From a virus, in IMG/VR virus record IMGVR_UViG_3300043395_002349, positions 36,090-100,089 of that record: 64,000 nucleotides of DNA. The stretch is one strand, 5' to 3'. Positions 8,334 to 17,047 of the stretch are shown here, one piece after another. The position numbers and the translations under genes are program-made. The notes beneath the pieces are model-generated. The model had not been told where the DNA came from and did no database searches. It saw only the letters and a list, made by a program, of their open reading frames with translations. Numbering within the stretch: the first letter of the stretch is position 1; every line of letters begins with the position of its first letter.

Positions 8334-11300
8334 TTACTTATATTGTATTTGTGAGAACCCATCTATTTTTTTAATCTCAACCAAAGTATCTACAATATCT
8401 CGCATTGCATCCAAATGAGAAATGATATTAATAAAATCAAATTGTGTTTTAAGATAATCAAACATCATAAAGATAGATTGTAAATTATCGCTATCTAATG
8501 TACCAAATCCTTCATCAATCACTAAGAAATTAGGACGAGGTAAATTACATACATTAATAAGTGCAACTCTGATTGCCAATCCACTAATAAACTTCTCCAT
8601 ACCACTACACATTTCCAATGGCCAATGTTGATCCTCATATACAATCCTAGCGTTCACATTTTTACCACTCATATCAAATACGATACCAAACTCTACAATT
8701 TGTTGTAAAATGTTATTAACCTCACCTTCTATCACAGGTAGAGCCTTTGCAATTAATTCATATGATACACCATCTCTCTTAACTGCATCTAAGTAATATT
8801 CATAGATTTTGAACTGCTCTTCCAATCCTTTTGCTTCTTCCATCTTATCTACAACTGATTGGATATAACCTTTTGTTTTTGCTATATCTGCATTTGCACT
8901 CAATAACTTTTGATTAATTTCTCTTAAATCTTTTGTTACACTACCTAACTCACTTCTTTTAGTTTCAATCTCATTATTTAATCTTTCGTTGTTTTGAATA
9001 CTTGCTTCGTTAGCATGGTATCTTTCAATATCAGATTCAACAGTTTCTAAATTCTTTTGTTGTAATTCTAAATCTTTATGTTGTGTAGCTAATTCTGCCT
9101 TTGCTCTATCTATAATGATTTTAGCTTTCTGATGTTTTTCTTTTAGTTCTTTATATTCATTATATTGTTCTTCTATACCTTCCCATCTATCTAACGTTTG
9201 TTGAATAGAGGTAGCATCTACTAATGCATCTGTAACTATTTGTTGTAATTCCGGCAATGCATTTTTTGCATTCATTGCATCTTTAACAAATGTATTATCA
9301 CAACAAAACTTACAATTAGGGTCGTACTGATGATTATCTAAGTGTTTAATTTTTTCTTCTGCTAAACTCAAATATACTTTTGCATTTGAATATACTTTCT
9401 CTGCTTCTACTAATTTCTTTTGTTCTTCTTGTAAATTTGAATACGCGATTTCTATATCAATACCATCTGATTTAGCTTTTTGTTTAATAACATCCGAAAG
9501 TTCTTCAATCTTTTCACTATAAGTTTTAATATTGCTTTCTTTTGTTTCAATTACATTTTCAGTATTTTTTATGGCTCTCAAAACACCATCTCTCTTATCA
9601 CTTAATTGTGTTACGTTTAAATTACCATCAATAGGAATTAACTGAGCAGATAATTCATTAATCTGTTCGTTTAATTCTTCTTGTCTATCTTCGTAACCTT
9701 CTTTCTCAATTTCTTCTTCTTCGTATAGTTCTTCTAATTCTTCTAACTTATTTTCTGCATTTGCCAATTCTGTTGTAAAATCAGTTCTCTTAAAATTTTT
9801 TAATAGAACTGCTACTTCTTTAATGTCTTCACTTGCTAAATCATACAATTTATCAAATACATTAATACCCATAAACTGAGCCAATAAATCTTTTCTTTCT
9901 GATTGTGATTTATCAATGAATAATGAATTGTTACCCTGTAAAGATAATGCAGTTAAAACGAAATCTTCGTATTTTCCTAAATAACTTTCAATCATCTTAT
10001 CGGTATCTCTACGTTCTGTTCCGTTTAGTGATACTACTTCATCACCTTCCATTTTGTAAAACTGAACATCTACTTTAACAGCATCACCCTTCTTATTCAT
10101 TTTAGCAGTTCTCTCAATAAAAAATCTTTCTTCATTGATTTCAAACTCTAACTTACAAAAGAATTCTGATTTACGATTATTTAATACATTTTGTGCTTTA
10201 AATGCTCTACTACTTTTATCAAAGATACAAAAAGATAATGCATCAAATAGAGAAGATTTACCACTAGCATTTGGAGCAAATACACCCAATAAACCTTTCA
10301 TATTTTCAAAGTTTACTATGTTATTCTCACCATAACTGAACATATTAGAAAACTCAAACTTAATTGGTTTCCAAAGTATGTTTCTTACTAAATCATCATC
10401 AGTCAAACGTTTGTTTAACTTATTATTTAAATCTTCAATCTTACCTAATGTATCATCATCTAACATATAATTTCTAGTTAGATAATCTTTAATAAGACCC
10501 GATTGATATTGTGCATCGTTTACATTACCTACATTTAATTTACCATCCCTATTACCAGTCCTTAATCTTGCTAATGTATCGGTACGTGTGATCGTAAATT
10601 CATCAACCTTATATTTCTTTTTAATTTCGGTTGTTACTCTTTTCATATCTGATGCATCTGTCTTAGATACCAAAACTCTTAATCTTGGTTTCTTAGGCAT
10701 ATCGGTTACATCAGGTACTTCACCATTCTCTACCATTAAAGTATAATAACCATAATCATTTGGAACATCTGCATATTCAACTGATAAATCTTCTAAATTC
10801 CAAATAGCGTAACCATGTTCAGTTAATTTCTCACCATGATTTTGCTGAACTAATGAACCAGGATAGACTACTTTACATCCTTTTGGTGAAATCATTTGTT
10901 GCCTTCTATGAATATCACCTAAAAGAGCCAAATCATATCCATCAAACATTTCTGTTGTAAAATGACGAGAAGAAATAGTAAATCCTATATCGGTTGTTGC
11001 ATCTAAAATAGGTCCGTGAAATAAAGCAATGTTAATTGTATCTGAATTTAACTCATCAAATTTCCAATTTTCTTTATCATCAAAGATAGAAAAAGTATCA
11101 AATCTAACTCCACCATAAACATAGGTAGAAGTATCTCTTAGATAAACTAAATTGGGTAAATTAAGTGCATCTACAATTGGACTCAATACGTCCAATCTAC
11201 CTACGTTGTTAAGATTACAATCGTGGTTTCCTGCAATTAAAATGGTATGGGTTAATTCACTACACCTTTTAAGGAAGTAATTTATTTCATTTACTAACTC

Positions 11301-11480
11301 AGGTGACATTTCTAATTTAGCGTGTGCTAGGTCACCCGCTAAATAAATTAAGGAGTCTTCAACTCCTCTTTTCTTAATATCATCAAACAATCTATCAAAA
11401 ACTTCTCTATACTCTTGATGTCTTTTTAAGTTTCTAATATGAATGTCTGCGATATGATAAATTCTTTTTATTTTATTCAT
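8334..11480 (-). CDS. Single-chain Mre11-Rad50 (gp47-gp46/SbcD-SbcC) fusion
   Basis: 1048 residues in one open frame. Residues 1-~365 are an Mre11/SbcD metallophosphoesterase: DIH (12-14), AGDLAH (48-53), AGNHD (83-87), HGP and LGDIHRR. Residues ~370-1048 are a Rad50/SbcC ATPase: Walker A APNASGKSS (402-410), long coiled coils, a zinc-hook CKFC (723-726), signature MCSGMEKF (957-964) and Walker B LVIDEGFG (986-993). In T4 these are two genes, 47 and 46. The complex resects DNA ends and drives recombination-dependent replication. The second half begins WKPIKFEFSNM, just where a separate gp46 would start. It is followed 3 nt upstream by the primase gene. Confidence 0.92.
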   Translation of the reverse strand: MNKIKRIYHIADIHIRNLKRHQEYREVFDRLFDDIKKRGVEDSLIYLAGDLAHAKLEMSPELVNEINYFLKRCSELTHTILIAGNHDCNLNNVGRLDVLSPIVDALNLPNLVYLRDTSTYVYGGVRFDTFSIFDDKENWKFDELNSDTINIALFHGPILDATTDIGFTISSRHFTTEMFDGYDLALLGDIHRRQQMISPKGCKVVYPGSLVQQNHGEKLTEHGYAIWNLEDLSVEYADVPNDYGYYTLMVENGEVPDVTDMPKKPRLRVLVSKTDASDMKRVTTEIKKKYKVDEFTITRTDTLARLRTGNRDGKLNVGNVNDAQYQSGLIKDYLTRNYMLDDDTLGKIEDLNNKLNKRLTDDDLVRNILWKPIKFEFSNMFSYGENNIVNFENMKGLLGVFAPNASGKSSLFDALSFCIFDKSSRAFKAQNVLNNRKSEFFCKLEFEINEERFFIERTAKMNKKGDAVKVDVQFYKMEGDEVVSLNGTERRDTDKMIESYLGKYEDFVLTALSLQGNNSLFIDKSQSERKDLLAQFMGINVFDKLYDLASEDIKEVAVLLKNFKRTDFTTELANAENKLEELEELYEEEEIEKEGYEDRQEELNEQINELSAQLIPIDGNLNVTQLSDKRDGVLRAIKNTENVIETKESNIKTYSEKIEELSDVIKQKAKSDGIDIEIAYSNLQEEQKKLVEAEKVYSNAKVYLSLAEEKIKHLDNHQYDPNCKFCCDNTFVKDAMNAKNALPELQQIVTDALVDATSIQQTLDRWEGIEEQYNEYKELKEKHQKAKIIIDRAKAELATQHKDLELQQKNLETVESDIERYHANEASIQNNERLNNEIETKRSELGSVTKDLREINQKLLSANADIAKTKGYIQSVVDKMEEAKGLEEQFKIYEYYLDAVKRDGVSYELIAKALPVIEGEVNNILQQIVEFGIVFDMSGKNVNARIVYEDQHWPLEMCSGMEKFISGLAIRVALINVCNLPRPNFLVIDEGFGTLDSDNLQSIFMMFDYLKTQFDFINIISHLDAMRDIVDTLVEIKKIDGFSQIQYK

Positions 11481-11483
11481 ATC

Positions 11484-12494
11484 TTATTTTAAAATGGAAG
11501 AACTTATATTATATAGTTTTTCTTTTAATAAGCTTTCCCAACTCAAAGTTACGGATTTTTTCTGATATTTCAAAATATTTTGGAAGGAAATTTCACCAGC
11601 ATCTTTCTCATCTAACTTAATGTTTTTCACCGACTTTACATATGATTTAATTTTATCATATAAGTTTAACGCATCATCTTGAGCATCATTATCTAAACAT
11701 ATATAAACCATTTCAGGTTTTCTACTCTTTAATTCGTTATCTAACCTTTTTTGTATAAATTTACCCAATAACGGTATAGCATTTCTTTTTAGACCTATTG
11801 CATCAAATACACCCTCACATAAAGTAATAGGTGCATTCCAATTTACTTGATTTTCGAATACAATTACATCTTTACTAACAGGAGGATTTTTGTACTTTTG
11901 TTTTTCATCCACAAATATACTTCTTGCTATAAAGTAATTTAATTGATTATTTTTATCATAAGAAGGTATTATAATTCTACCAGCATACAAACCCGTTTTA
12001 CAAAAACCAATGTTATATCTGATAATATGTTTTTTATTTATACCTCTTCTTTTTAAATATGCAATTGCTTGTCCTTCAATTGGAGATTCTAAATTATAAC
12101 TTAAATCTAATGCAGAAATAAATTCTTCAGGTAATAATAAAGTTGAATGTGAATCATCTTCTTCATCAACCATTTCATCTAAATTTTCTAATATATCTTT
12201 TATTGTTGTAATCCAATCGTTATTATTCTTTTTTATTTTTTCTAATATCTTTGAATATGTTCCGGTAAAACTAGATAGATTAATTAAATCGGTATCATTC
12301 ATACCAACTCTTTTTCCTAAATAATGTAAGTTACCACCCGCATTACAAGTCCAACAATGGAACTTATGTGATTTATCGTTTATCTGTAATTTTTGTTTGT
12401 GGTGATGACAAAATGGACAATAATACGCATACTCATTCTTTTTAAGAGTAAGATGTGAACCTAAATACTTGTCAAATAGTTGTATTATTTCCAT
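11484..12494 (-). CDS. DnaG-type DNA primase (CHC2 zinc finger plus Toprim)
   Basis: 336 residues. The N-terminal zinc-binding domain has CPFC (26-29) and CWTC (47-50), the CHC2-type primase finger. A Toprim core follows with CEGVFDA (about 225) and LDNDAQD (about 268), the acidic residues that hold catalytic metal. It is shorter than bacterial DnaG and shows no helicase-binding or helicase domain, so it is a stand-alone primase. It lies in a replication block with the polymerase and Mre11-Rad50 genes. No helicase gene is visible in this window. Confidence 0.88.
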   Translation of the reverse strand: MEIIQLFDKYLGSHLTLKKNEYAYYCPFCHHHKQKLQINDKSHKFHCWTCNAGGNLHYLGKRVGMNDTDLINLSSFTGTYSKILEKIKKNNNDWITTIKDILENLDEMVDEEDDSHSTLLLPEEFISALDLSYNLESPIEGQAIAYLKRRGINKKHIIRYNIGFCKTGLYAGRIIIPSYDKNNQLNYFIARSIFVDEKQKYKNPPVSKDVIVFENQVNWNAPITLCEGVFDAIGLKRNAIPLLGKFIQKRLDNELKSRKPEMVYICLDNDAQDDALNLYDKIKSYVKSVKNIKLDEKDAGEISFQNILKYQKKSVTLSWESLLKEKLYNISSSILK

Positions 12495-12519
12495 TAATCA
12501 AATATACAAAAAAAATACC

Positions 12520-14181
12520 TTAAATAAAAAAGTTTTCTAGTTTCTTTTCTGTACTTCCCACTAAATTATAAGGTCTAAAATCTTGTACTTCTATAAATGT
12601 TGAATTAAATTGTTCTTTTTCAATTCCCCAACCCTCAATACAACTATAATAACCAAACGGATATTTTTTTGTAATTACTAAATCTAAATATTTTCCATTA
12701 CCAACCCCAATTGTCATCAACACACAACTTTTACCATATCGGTTTAACTTTCTAAAATTTGCTACTAATCCTACAAAATATGTTTGATTACCTTCCGTTT
12801 CAACCCCCATATCAGGTAAGAACTCCTTTTTATCCCACCATCCTGTCTTTGTTAATTGATCGTATATTGTACCACTATTATCGTTTTGTAACTGCACACC
12901 ATTGATTATTGCTTCTCTTTTGTGTACCCACTTTTTATATGATGATTGATTATGTTTAAGTGTTGCTTCCCAAAACTTTTTAGGATTACGTGCTTTATGA
13001 TATGCTAATGCCCAAACCATTTGACCGTATGCTATTGAATGTCCTTTTGCAAACGAATATTTACGAAGATGTGTTAATTCTTCTAATACAGATTTATTAT
13101 TACATCTTTCTTTAAATTCTTTTATTATATCCTGTCTTAAATTTGCAAATCCTCTACGATACCTATCTGCTTCTGAAAGTGTACATCCAACTGCCGATGA
13201 TATAAATGTAAGTGCATCTTCATCATACACAAACATTGCTTTTCCATCTCTAAAATAACTTGCCTTTCTACCACCATCCGCTGCTGCAGGTCTGATAAGT
13301 GCTAATGCTAATGCAACATCGTACATATTCTTTGGTTGGATAGCTAGAATAGTTTTTCTCATTGTTCTACTCTCACTTTGTGTCAACCCTAATACATCAC
13401 CACTACATAATAATTCTGATGTAAGTTTATCATCAAATGGATAATCACATAATTTAGTTTGTGGATCTAATTCTCTTAGTTGTGCTAACCCTCTATTACA
13501 AAGTAAATCAATTTTTATCCAATTGTTATCTTCAACATCGTATTTATCTACTGCTATTTGGTTTTCTTTTAAAATTAAATCTTCAGGTATACCATCTTTC
13601 CAAATTACAATACCACCACAATGTTTACTCCAATTTCGTTGTGTACCCATTAATTCTTCGGCAATCTGATAACACTTTTGTTGTGTTTCTTTGTCACTAA
13701 AAATCTTTTCTACTTTAAAATATTTGGGAACGAACTTGCGATAACCACATTGTCGGATTGCTTCTCTTAATGCAGTTTTTTCAGAATATTTTACTCTGTT
13801 TGAAATACGAGAAACCATATTAGGATATATCTCACCCACATCTGAAAGTATTGTATCTCTTACATCGTATGGTACATCAATATCAAAATCAGGCTGGTCT
13901 TCTCTTGTCCAATTTAAGAATCTTTCTAACGGAATATTTTCTTTTATGGGGTCTATATCGTGAATACCCATATAGTATGCTACCAATGAACTAGCACCAC
14001 TTCCTCTTAATAACCAAAGTGAATTTCTTCGTTTGATAACTTGTACAATATCCCACACTTGTTTATAGGTTTCTACAAATCCCTTTGCCTCAATTATTTC
14101 AAACTCTTCTTTTAACCTTCTAACGTAATCAATGTGTGTTGGATATTCTTTTACAAATCGTTCTATCAACACTTTTGACAT
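12520..14181 (-). CDS. Reduced DNA polymerase III alpha subunit (C family), lacking the PHP domain
   Basis: 553 residues, about half the length of bacterial DnaE. It begins where the DnaE palm begins: RGSGASSLVAYYMGI (59-73), PDFDID (97-102) and KIDLL (223-227) carry the three catalytic aspartates (D100, D102, D225). ESRTMRKTIL and AKGHSIAYG match conserved finger segments. After about residue 460, VANFRKLNRYGKSCVLMTIG resembles the DnaE OB fold. The N-terminal PHP domain is absent, and no helix-hairpin-helix or clamp-binding tail is obvious. T4-like phages normally use a family B polymerase, so this is an unusual replicase. The missing domain could be encoded outside the window. Confidence 0.85.
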   Translation of the reverse strand: MSKVLIERFVKEYPTHIDYVRRLKEEFEIIEAKGFVETYKQVWDIVQVIKRRNSLWLLRGSGASSLVAYYMGIHDIDPIKENIPLERFLNWTREDQPDFDIDVPYDVRDTILSDVGEIYPNMVSRISNRVKYSEKTALREAIRQCGYRKFVPKYFKVEKIFSDKETQQKCYQIAEELMGTQRNWSKHCGGIVIWKDGIPEDLILKENQIAVDKYDVEDNNWIKIDLLCNRGLAQLRELDPQTKLCDYPFDDKLTSELLCSGDVLGLTQSESRTMRKTILAIQPKNMYDVALALALIRPAAADGGRKASYFRDGKAMFVYDEDALTFISSAVGCTLSEADRYRRGFANLRQDIIKEFKERCNNKSVLEELTHLRKYSFAKGHSIAYGQMVWALAYHKARNPKKFWEATLKHNQSSYKKWVHKREAIINGVQLQNDNSGTIYDQLTKTGWWDKKEFLPDMGVETEGNQTYFVGLVANFRKLNRYGKSCVLMTIGVGNGKYLDLVITKKYPFGYYSCIEGWGIEKEQFNSTFIEVQDFRPYNLVGSTEKKLENFFI

Positions 14182-14186
14182 ATAAC

Positions 14187-14600
14187 TTATTCATCAAACC
14201 ACTTATCTGGTATGGTTTTATCGGCATATTTAAAACCGTTTTTCTCACACCAATCTGCGTAAGTTGTTTTGGATTTTTTATTAATTTTGTTTTTGGAATT
14301 CGTAAATACAAAACGAATATCTAAATTAGGATTTTGTTCCTTTACTAATAAATGTTTCTTCCTATCTGCAAGAACAAATCTACCTTTCGTTTCTACCCTA
14401 ATACCATTGGGTAACTTAAAATCAGGATTGTAAGTATGTTCAGAAGCAGGTATAATATAAGCCACTTTTTCGGACTCATATTCAACTTTAATACCTTTAC
14501 TTTCGATTTGTTGGGATATAGACTCCTCAAGACCTGATTTAAATCCATTCTTTTTTCCTACCCATTTTGAACTTTTTTTTGTAACCTTTTTCTTTGTCAT
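14187..14600 (-). CDS. T7 endonuclease I-like Holliday junction resolvase
   Basis: 137 residues, close to the 149 of T7 gp3. SGLE (E25), NPDF (D60), ETKG (E70, K72) reproduce the spacing of the T7 catalytic residues E20, D55, E65, K67 exactly. The blocks ESKGIKVEYE, PASEHTYNPDF, DRKKHLLVKEQNP and YADWCEKNG resemble T7 gp3 closely. The enzyme resolves branched DNA before packaging, a job done by endonuclease VII (gp49) in T4. It starts 5 nt downstream of the 14606-14983 gene and is followed by the polymerase gene, consistent with a replication/recombination operon. Confidence 0.93.
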   Translation of the reverse strand: MTKKKVTKKSSKWVGKKNGFKSGLEESISQQIESKGIKVEYESEKVAYIIPASEHTYNPDFKLPNGIRVETKGRFVLADRKKHLLVKEQNPNLDIRFVFTNSKNKINKKSKTTYADWCEKNGFKYADKTIPDKWFDE

Positions 14601-14605
14601 TAACC

Positions 14606-14983
14606 TTATGGATTTGTAGGTTTTTTGTATCTTTTCACAGAGTTAAATCCTGTAATATTTGCACCATTGTATTTATAATCGTTATTAATATCTAATGGAT
14701 CAAAATCTGCGTTAGTTGTTTGTCCGCCTTCATTAATCATATTGAACAAACTAAAATTTTTATCACCAGGAGTTAAATTTGCAGTAAATCCTGAACTAGC
14801 ATCACCCTTATATTTAACAGGTCTTTCTTGTGGAGTTATACCTTTAATAAAGTCAGTTGTTACAGGTGCAGTTCCACCTGCTGCTTTAGCATTATCAAAC
14901 CCAACATATTCACCACCAAACTTTTTATTATCTTTGTAGGTATCTAATATTGAACCCTTCCATTGTACGCCATTTATTGCCAT
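14606..14983 (-). CDS. Unknown protein, possible virion component
   Basis: 125 residues, Gly/Asn/Lys-rich with no cysteine and no recognised domain. It begins MAINGVQWKG and ends in a basic RYKKP segment. A TATTTATA element lies 22 nt upstream, as for the tail fibre, which suggests expression together with virion genes even though the next gene downstream is a nuclease. A structural role is inferred from this regulatory similarity and from its glycine-rich, loop-like composition. Confidence 0.55.
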   Translation of the reverse strand: MAINGVQWKGSILDTYKDNKKFGGEYVGFDNAKAAGGTAPVTTDFIKGITPQERPVKYKGDASSGFTANLTPGDKNFSLFNMINEGGQTTNADFDPLDINNDYKYNGANITGFNSVKRYKKPTNP

Positions 14984-15005
14984 AGCTTAAATTCCTTTTG
15001 TTTTA

Positions 15006-15013
15006 TATAAATA
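15006..15013 (-). promoter_or_regulatory. TATTTATA element upstream of 14606-14983
   Basis: Coding strand TATTTATA, 22 nt before the ATG, in the short gap after the glycosyltransferase-like gene. Same spacing as the tail-fibre element. Confidence 0.4.
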
Positions 15014-15020
15014 TAATTAT

Positions 15021-15689
15021 TTATTTTATTTCGTAATCTTCTCTTTTAAAATAGGTATTATTAAAATCTATATTTTTTCTAATTGGATATGCTTCATAAA
15101 TTAATGGATTTTTTCCTAATCCCCAAAATCTGTTTTCAACATCCGTTCTTATAGTTCTATCACCAATTCTAGTATCTACTGATTTTGCGTATTCACCACT
15201 AACCGCCCAAAAATTACCTGTCATAAACCAAAACGGTTTATCCCAATCATATTCATGTTTACTTACACCATAAACATTATAATTTTTATTATCTAATATT
15301 TTTTTAATATTATCTATTTTTTCTAATAAAAAATAATTCATCATTTGTCTCCATGTAACAATTGAATTATAATTAGATTTATCAAAATGAGTAATTCCTT
15401 TTGTATGAATATAAATTATAATATCACTATCTTGAAATTTTTCCTTATCACCTTCTATAAGATTTAATGTACACCATTCTGAGTGGGCTGTTTGTAAATC
15501 TCTAATAATTCTTTTTTTATTTCTTAAAAAATGACATATATCATCTAACACTTTTATTTCATTCTCTAAACAAATTCCTATATTTAATTCGTAATCAAAA
15601 TTAAAGTGTTTTTCTATTAATGAAATTTGTTCTTCTACTATTGGAAGTACACCTTGTTTTGCAAAAATGTTGTAATAAATTCTAACCAT
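15021..15689 (-). CDS. Glycosyltransferase-like protein (HTKG / GNFWxxS type)
   Basis: 222 residues. IYIHTKGITHF (about 93-103) and WFMTGNFWAVSG (about 161-172) match a pattern I associate with a family of phage and bacterial putative glycosyltransferases, where IHTKG precedes a tryptophan-rich helix and GNFWW follows about 60 residues later. No classical DxD is obvious, although SDIIIY occupies a similar place. It overlaps the structural gene upstream by 1 nt, so it is probably expressed with the tail genes and may decorate a virion protein. Confidence 0.5.
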   Translation of the reverse strand: MVRIYYNIFAKQGVLPIVEEQISLIEKHFNFDYELNIGICLENEIKVLDDICHFLRNKKRIIRDLQTAHSEWCTLNLIEGDKEKFQDSDIIIYIHTKGITHFDKSNYNSIVTWRQMMNYFLLEKIDNIKKILDNKNYNVYGVSKHEYDWDKPFWFMTGNFWAVSGEYAKSVDTRIGDRTIRTDVENRFWGLGKNPLIYEAYPIRKNIDFNNTYFKREDYEIK

Positions 15690-16975
15690 TATGTATCAAA
15701 TCTAACTAAAAAGTTCACAGGTAAATCAGGCATTGATTTTACAGGTGTTGCTAATTTAGCTACTGCAACCATTTCCATATTTTCATCATATAACCCAATT
15801 GTTGTAATATAAGGTGCCACATAACTTCCAGTTGGATCAATTGATGAACTATATTCATATTCTAAAAACATATCCTTTTGGTATTTGTCACTATTTCTCC
15901 ATTTTACCACATTATCACTAAATTTTTGTAACGAACACCCAATCAAACCATCCTCTAAAATTTCTCTAGCAAAAAAATCATAAATAGTGTTTGTATCTAT
16001 TGCTAATGTTACTTCATTACCACCATCATCAGTATAACGTACAAATCCACCATCACCACCTAATAAATCTGCTGCAGATGCATCTATTTGATATTTGGTT
16101 ATTGTATTTAGATATATTGTACCAACTTCAACATTAGTTTCTGTTATTGCAGTTGGATTTGTTGAAGCATTAAATTCATCTTCACCTACTACGATTAAAT
16201 ATTCGTTTTCATATATTGTATTTGTAGATTTAAACAATAAATCAAACGTAGGAATATCTTCTCTATTTCCACCTTCATTAGAATCACCTGTAATTATTAC
16301 AATGCCATGTGAATATATAAGATTCCCTATAATTCCTTTTTCTAAATTTGAATTAGTAAATATTCCTAAAAATGTAATTTTATTTGTTTGAAAATTTACC
16401 AAAACATCTAAAAATATATCTTCGTCTTGCAACAACATGCTACCATTTTCTAAATTAATAGAAATAATTTTTAATACTATTTCATTATTTGTTGCATCTA
16501 AAAAATAAAAATCATCATTTTGAAAATCAATTGATATAAAATCAAATTCATTGAGATTTGATATTAAATTTCCAAATCCATCATCATATATTGTTTCATT
16601 TAAATTTTCATTATATAATTGAAATGATAATGGTTTTATTTCTTCTCCAAATTTAATTTGCGGAATAGTAAATACTAATGCTCTTTCTTTTAAATTACGT
16701 TGTTTCCCTAATTCATTTTCTGTGTAAATAGGCTTAAATGTACCATATGATATAAATGGATTTAATGAATTATTTGCATTATAATACATTGTTTTTAATT
16801 GATGATACAATCCATTTTCTTTCAACTGTTCGTCTGTTAAAGTTGAAATATCACTTGAACTATAATCTTTTGCAATTAATTTTTTTAACCACCCATCACT
16901 CTCAGTTGCAGCCCATCTTTTGTAAGCTTTAAATGGTCTAATATTAATATCTGATTTTGGTATCTGTTTTAACAT
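15689..16975 (-). CDS. Tail/baseplate structural protein sharing a C-terminal domain with its neighbour
   Basis: 428 residues, beta-rich. The last ~45 residues (YITTIGLYDENMEMVAVAK... then VRFDT) closely match the C-terminus of the protein encoded at 17048-18274 (YITTVGLYNDANELLAVAK...). A second block, GFVRYTD followed by FFAREI and LIGC, matches GFVNYTD...FSAREI...LIDC in the large protein at 18968-24034. The three proteins therefore share mobile structural modules. The gene has its own TATTTATA element 6 nt upstream, just after an intrinsic terminator. It is probably a peripheral baseplate or adsorption component. Confidence 0.65.
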   Translation of the reverse strand: MLKQIPKSDINIRPFKAYKRWAATESDGWLKKLIAKDYSSSDISTLTDEQLKENGLYHQLKTMYYNANNSLNPFISYGTFKPIYTENELGKQRNLKERALVFTIPQIKFGEEIKPLSFQLYNENLNETIYDDGFGNLISNLNEFDFISIDFQNDDFYFLDATNNEIVLKIISINLENGSMLLQDEDIFLDVLVNFQTNKITFLGIFTNSNLEKGIIGNLIYSHGIVIITGDSNEGGNREDIPTFDLLFKSTNTIYENEYLIVVGEDEFNASTNPTAITETNVEVGTIYLNTITKYQIDASAADLLGGDGGFVRYTDDGGNEVTLAIDTNTIYDFFAREILEDGLIGCSLQKFSDNVVKWRNSDKYQKDMFLEYEYSSSIDPTGSYVAPYITTIGLYDENMEMVAVAKLATPVKSMPDLPVNFLVRFDT

Positions 16976-16981
16976 ATCGTA

Positions 16982-16989
16982 TATAAATA
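16982..16989 (-). promoter_or_regulatory. TATTTATA element between a terminator and a structural gene
   Basis: Coding strand TATTTATA, only 6 nt before the ATG at 16975 and 11 nt after the terminator T-tract at 17001-17005. A promoter is needed somewhere in these 25 nt if the terminator is efficient. Confidence 0.45.
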
Positions 16990-17000
16990 TCTCTTTAACT

Positions 17001-17021
17001 AAAAACCCACCAAAAGGTGGG
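17001..17021 (-). terminator. Intrinsic terminator after the 17048-18274 gene
   Basis: On the coding strand a perfect 6-bp stem (CCCACC/GGTGGG) with a four-base TTTT loop is followed by five T. It lies 26 nt past the stop codon of the upstream gene. Confidence 0.85.
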
Positions 17022-17047
17022 TCATTAGGTTATATGTTATATTATAA

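Noticed and set aside
14129-14311. Minus-strand frame overlapping polymerase and endonuclease I
   Set aside because: Overlaps both well-supported genes in another frame and shows no domain.
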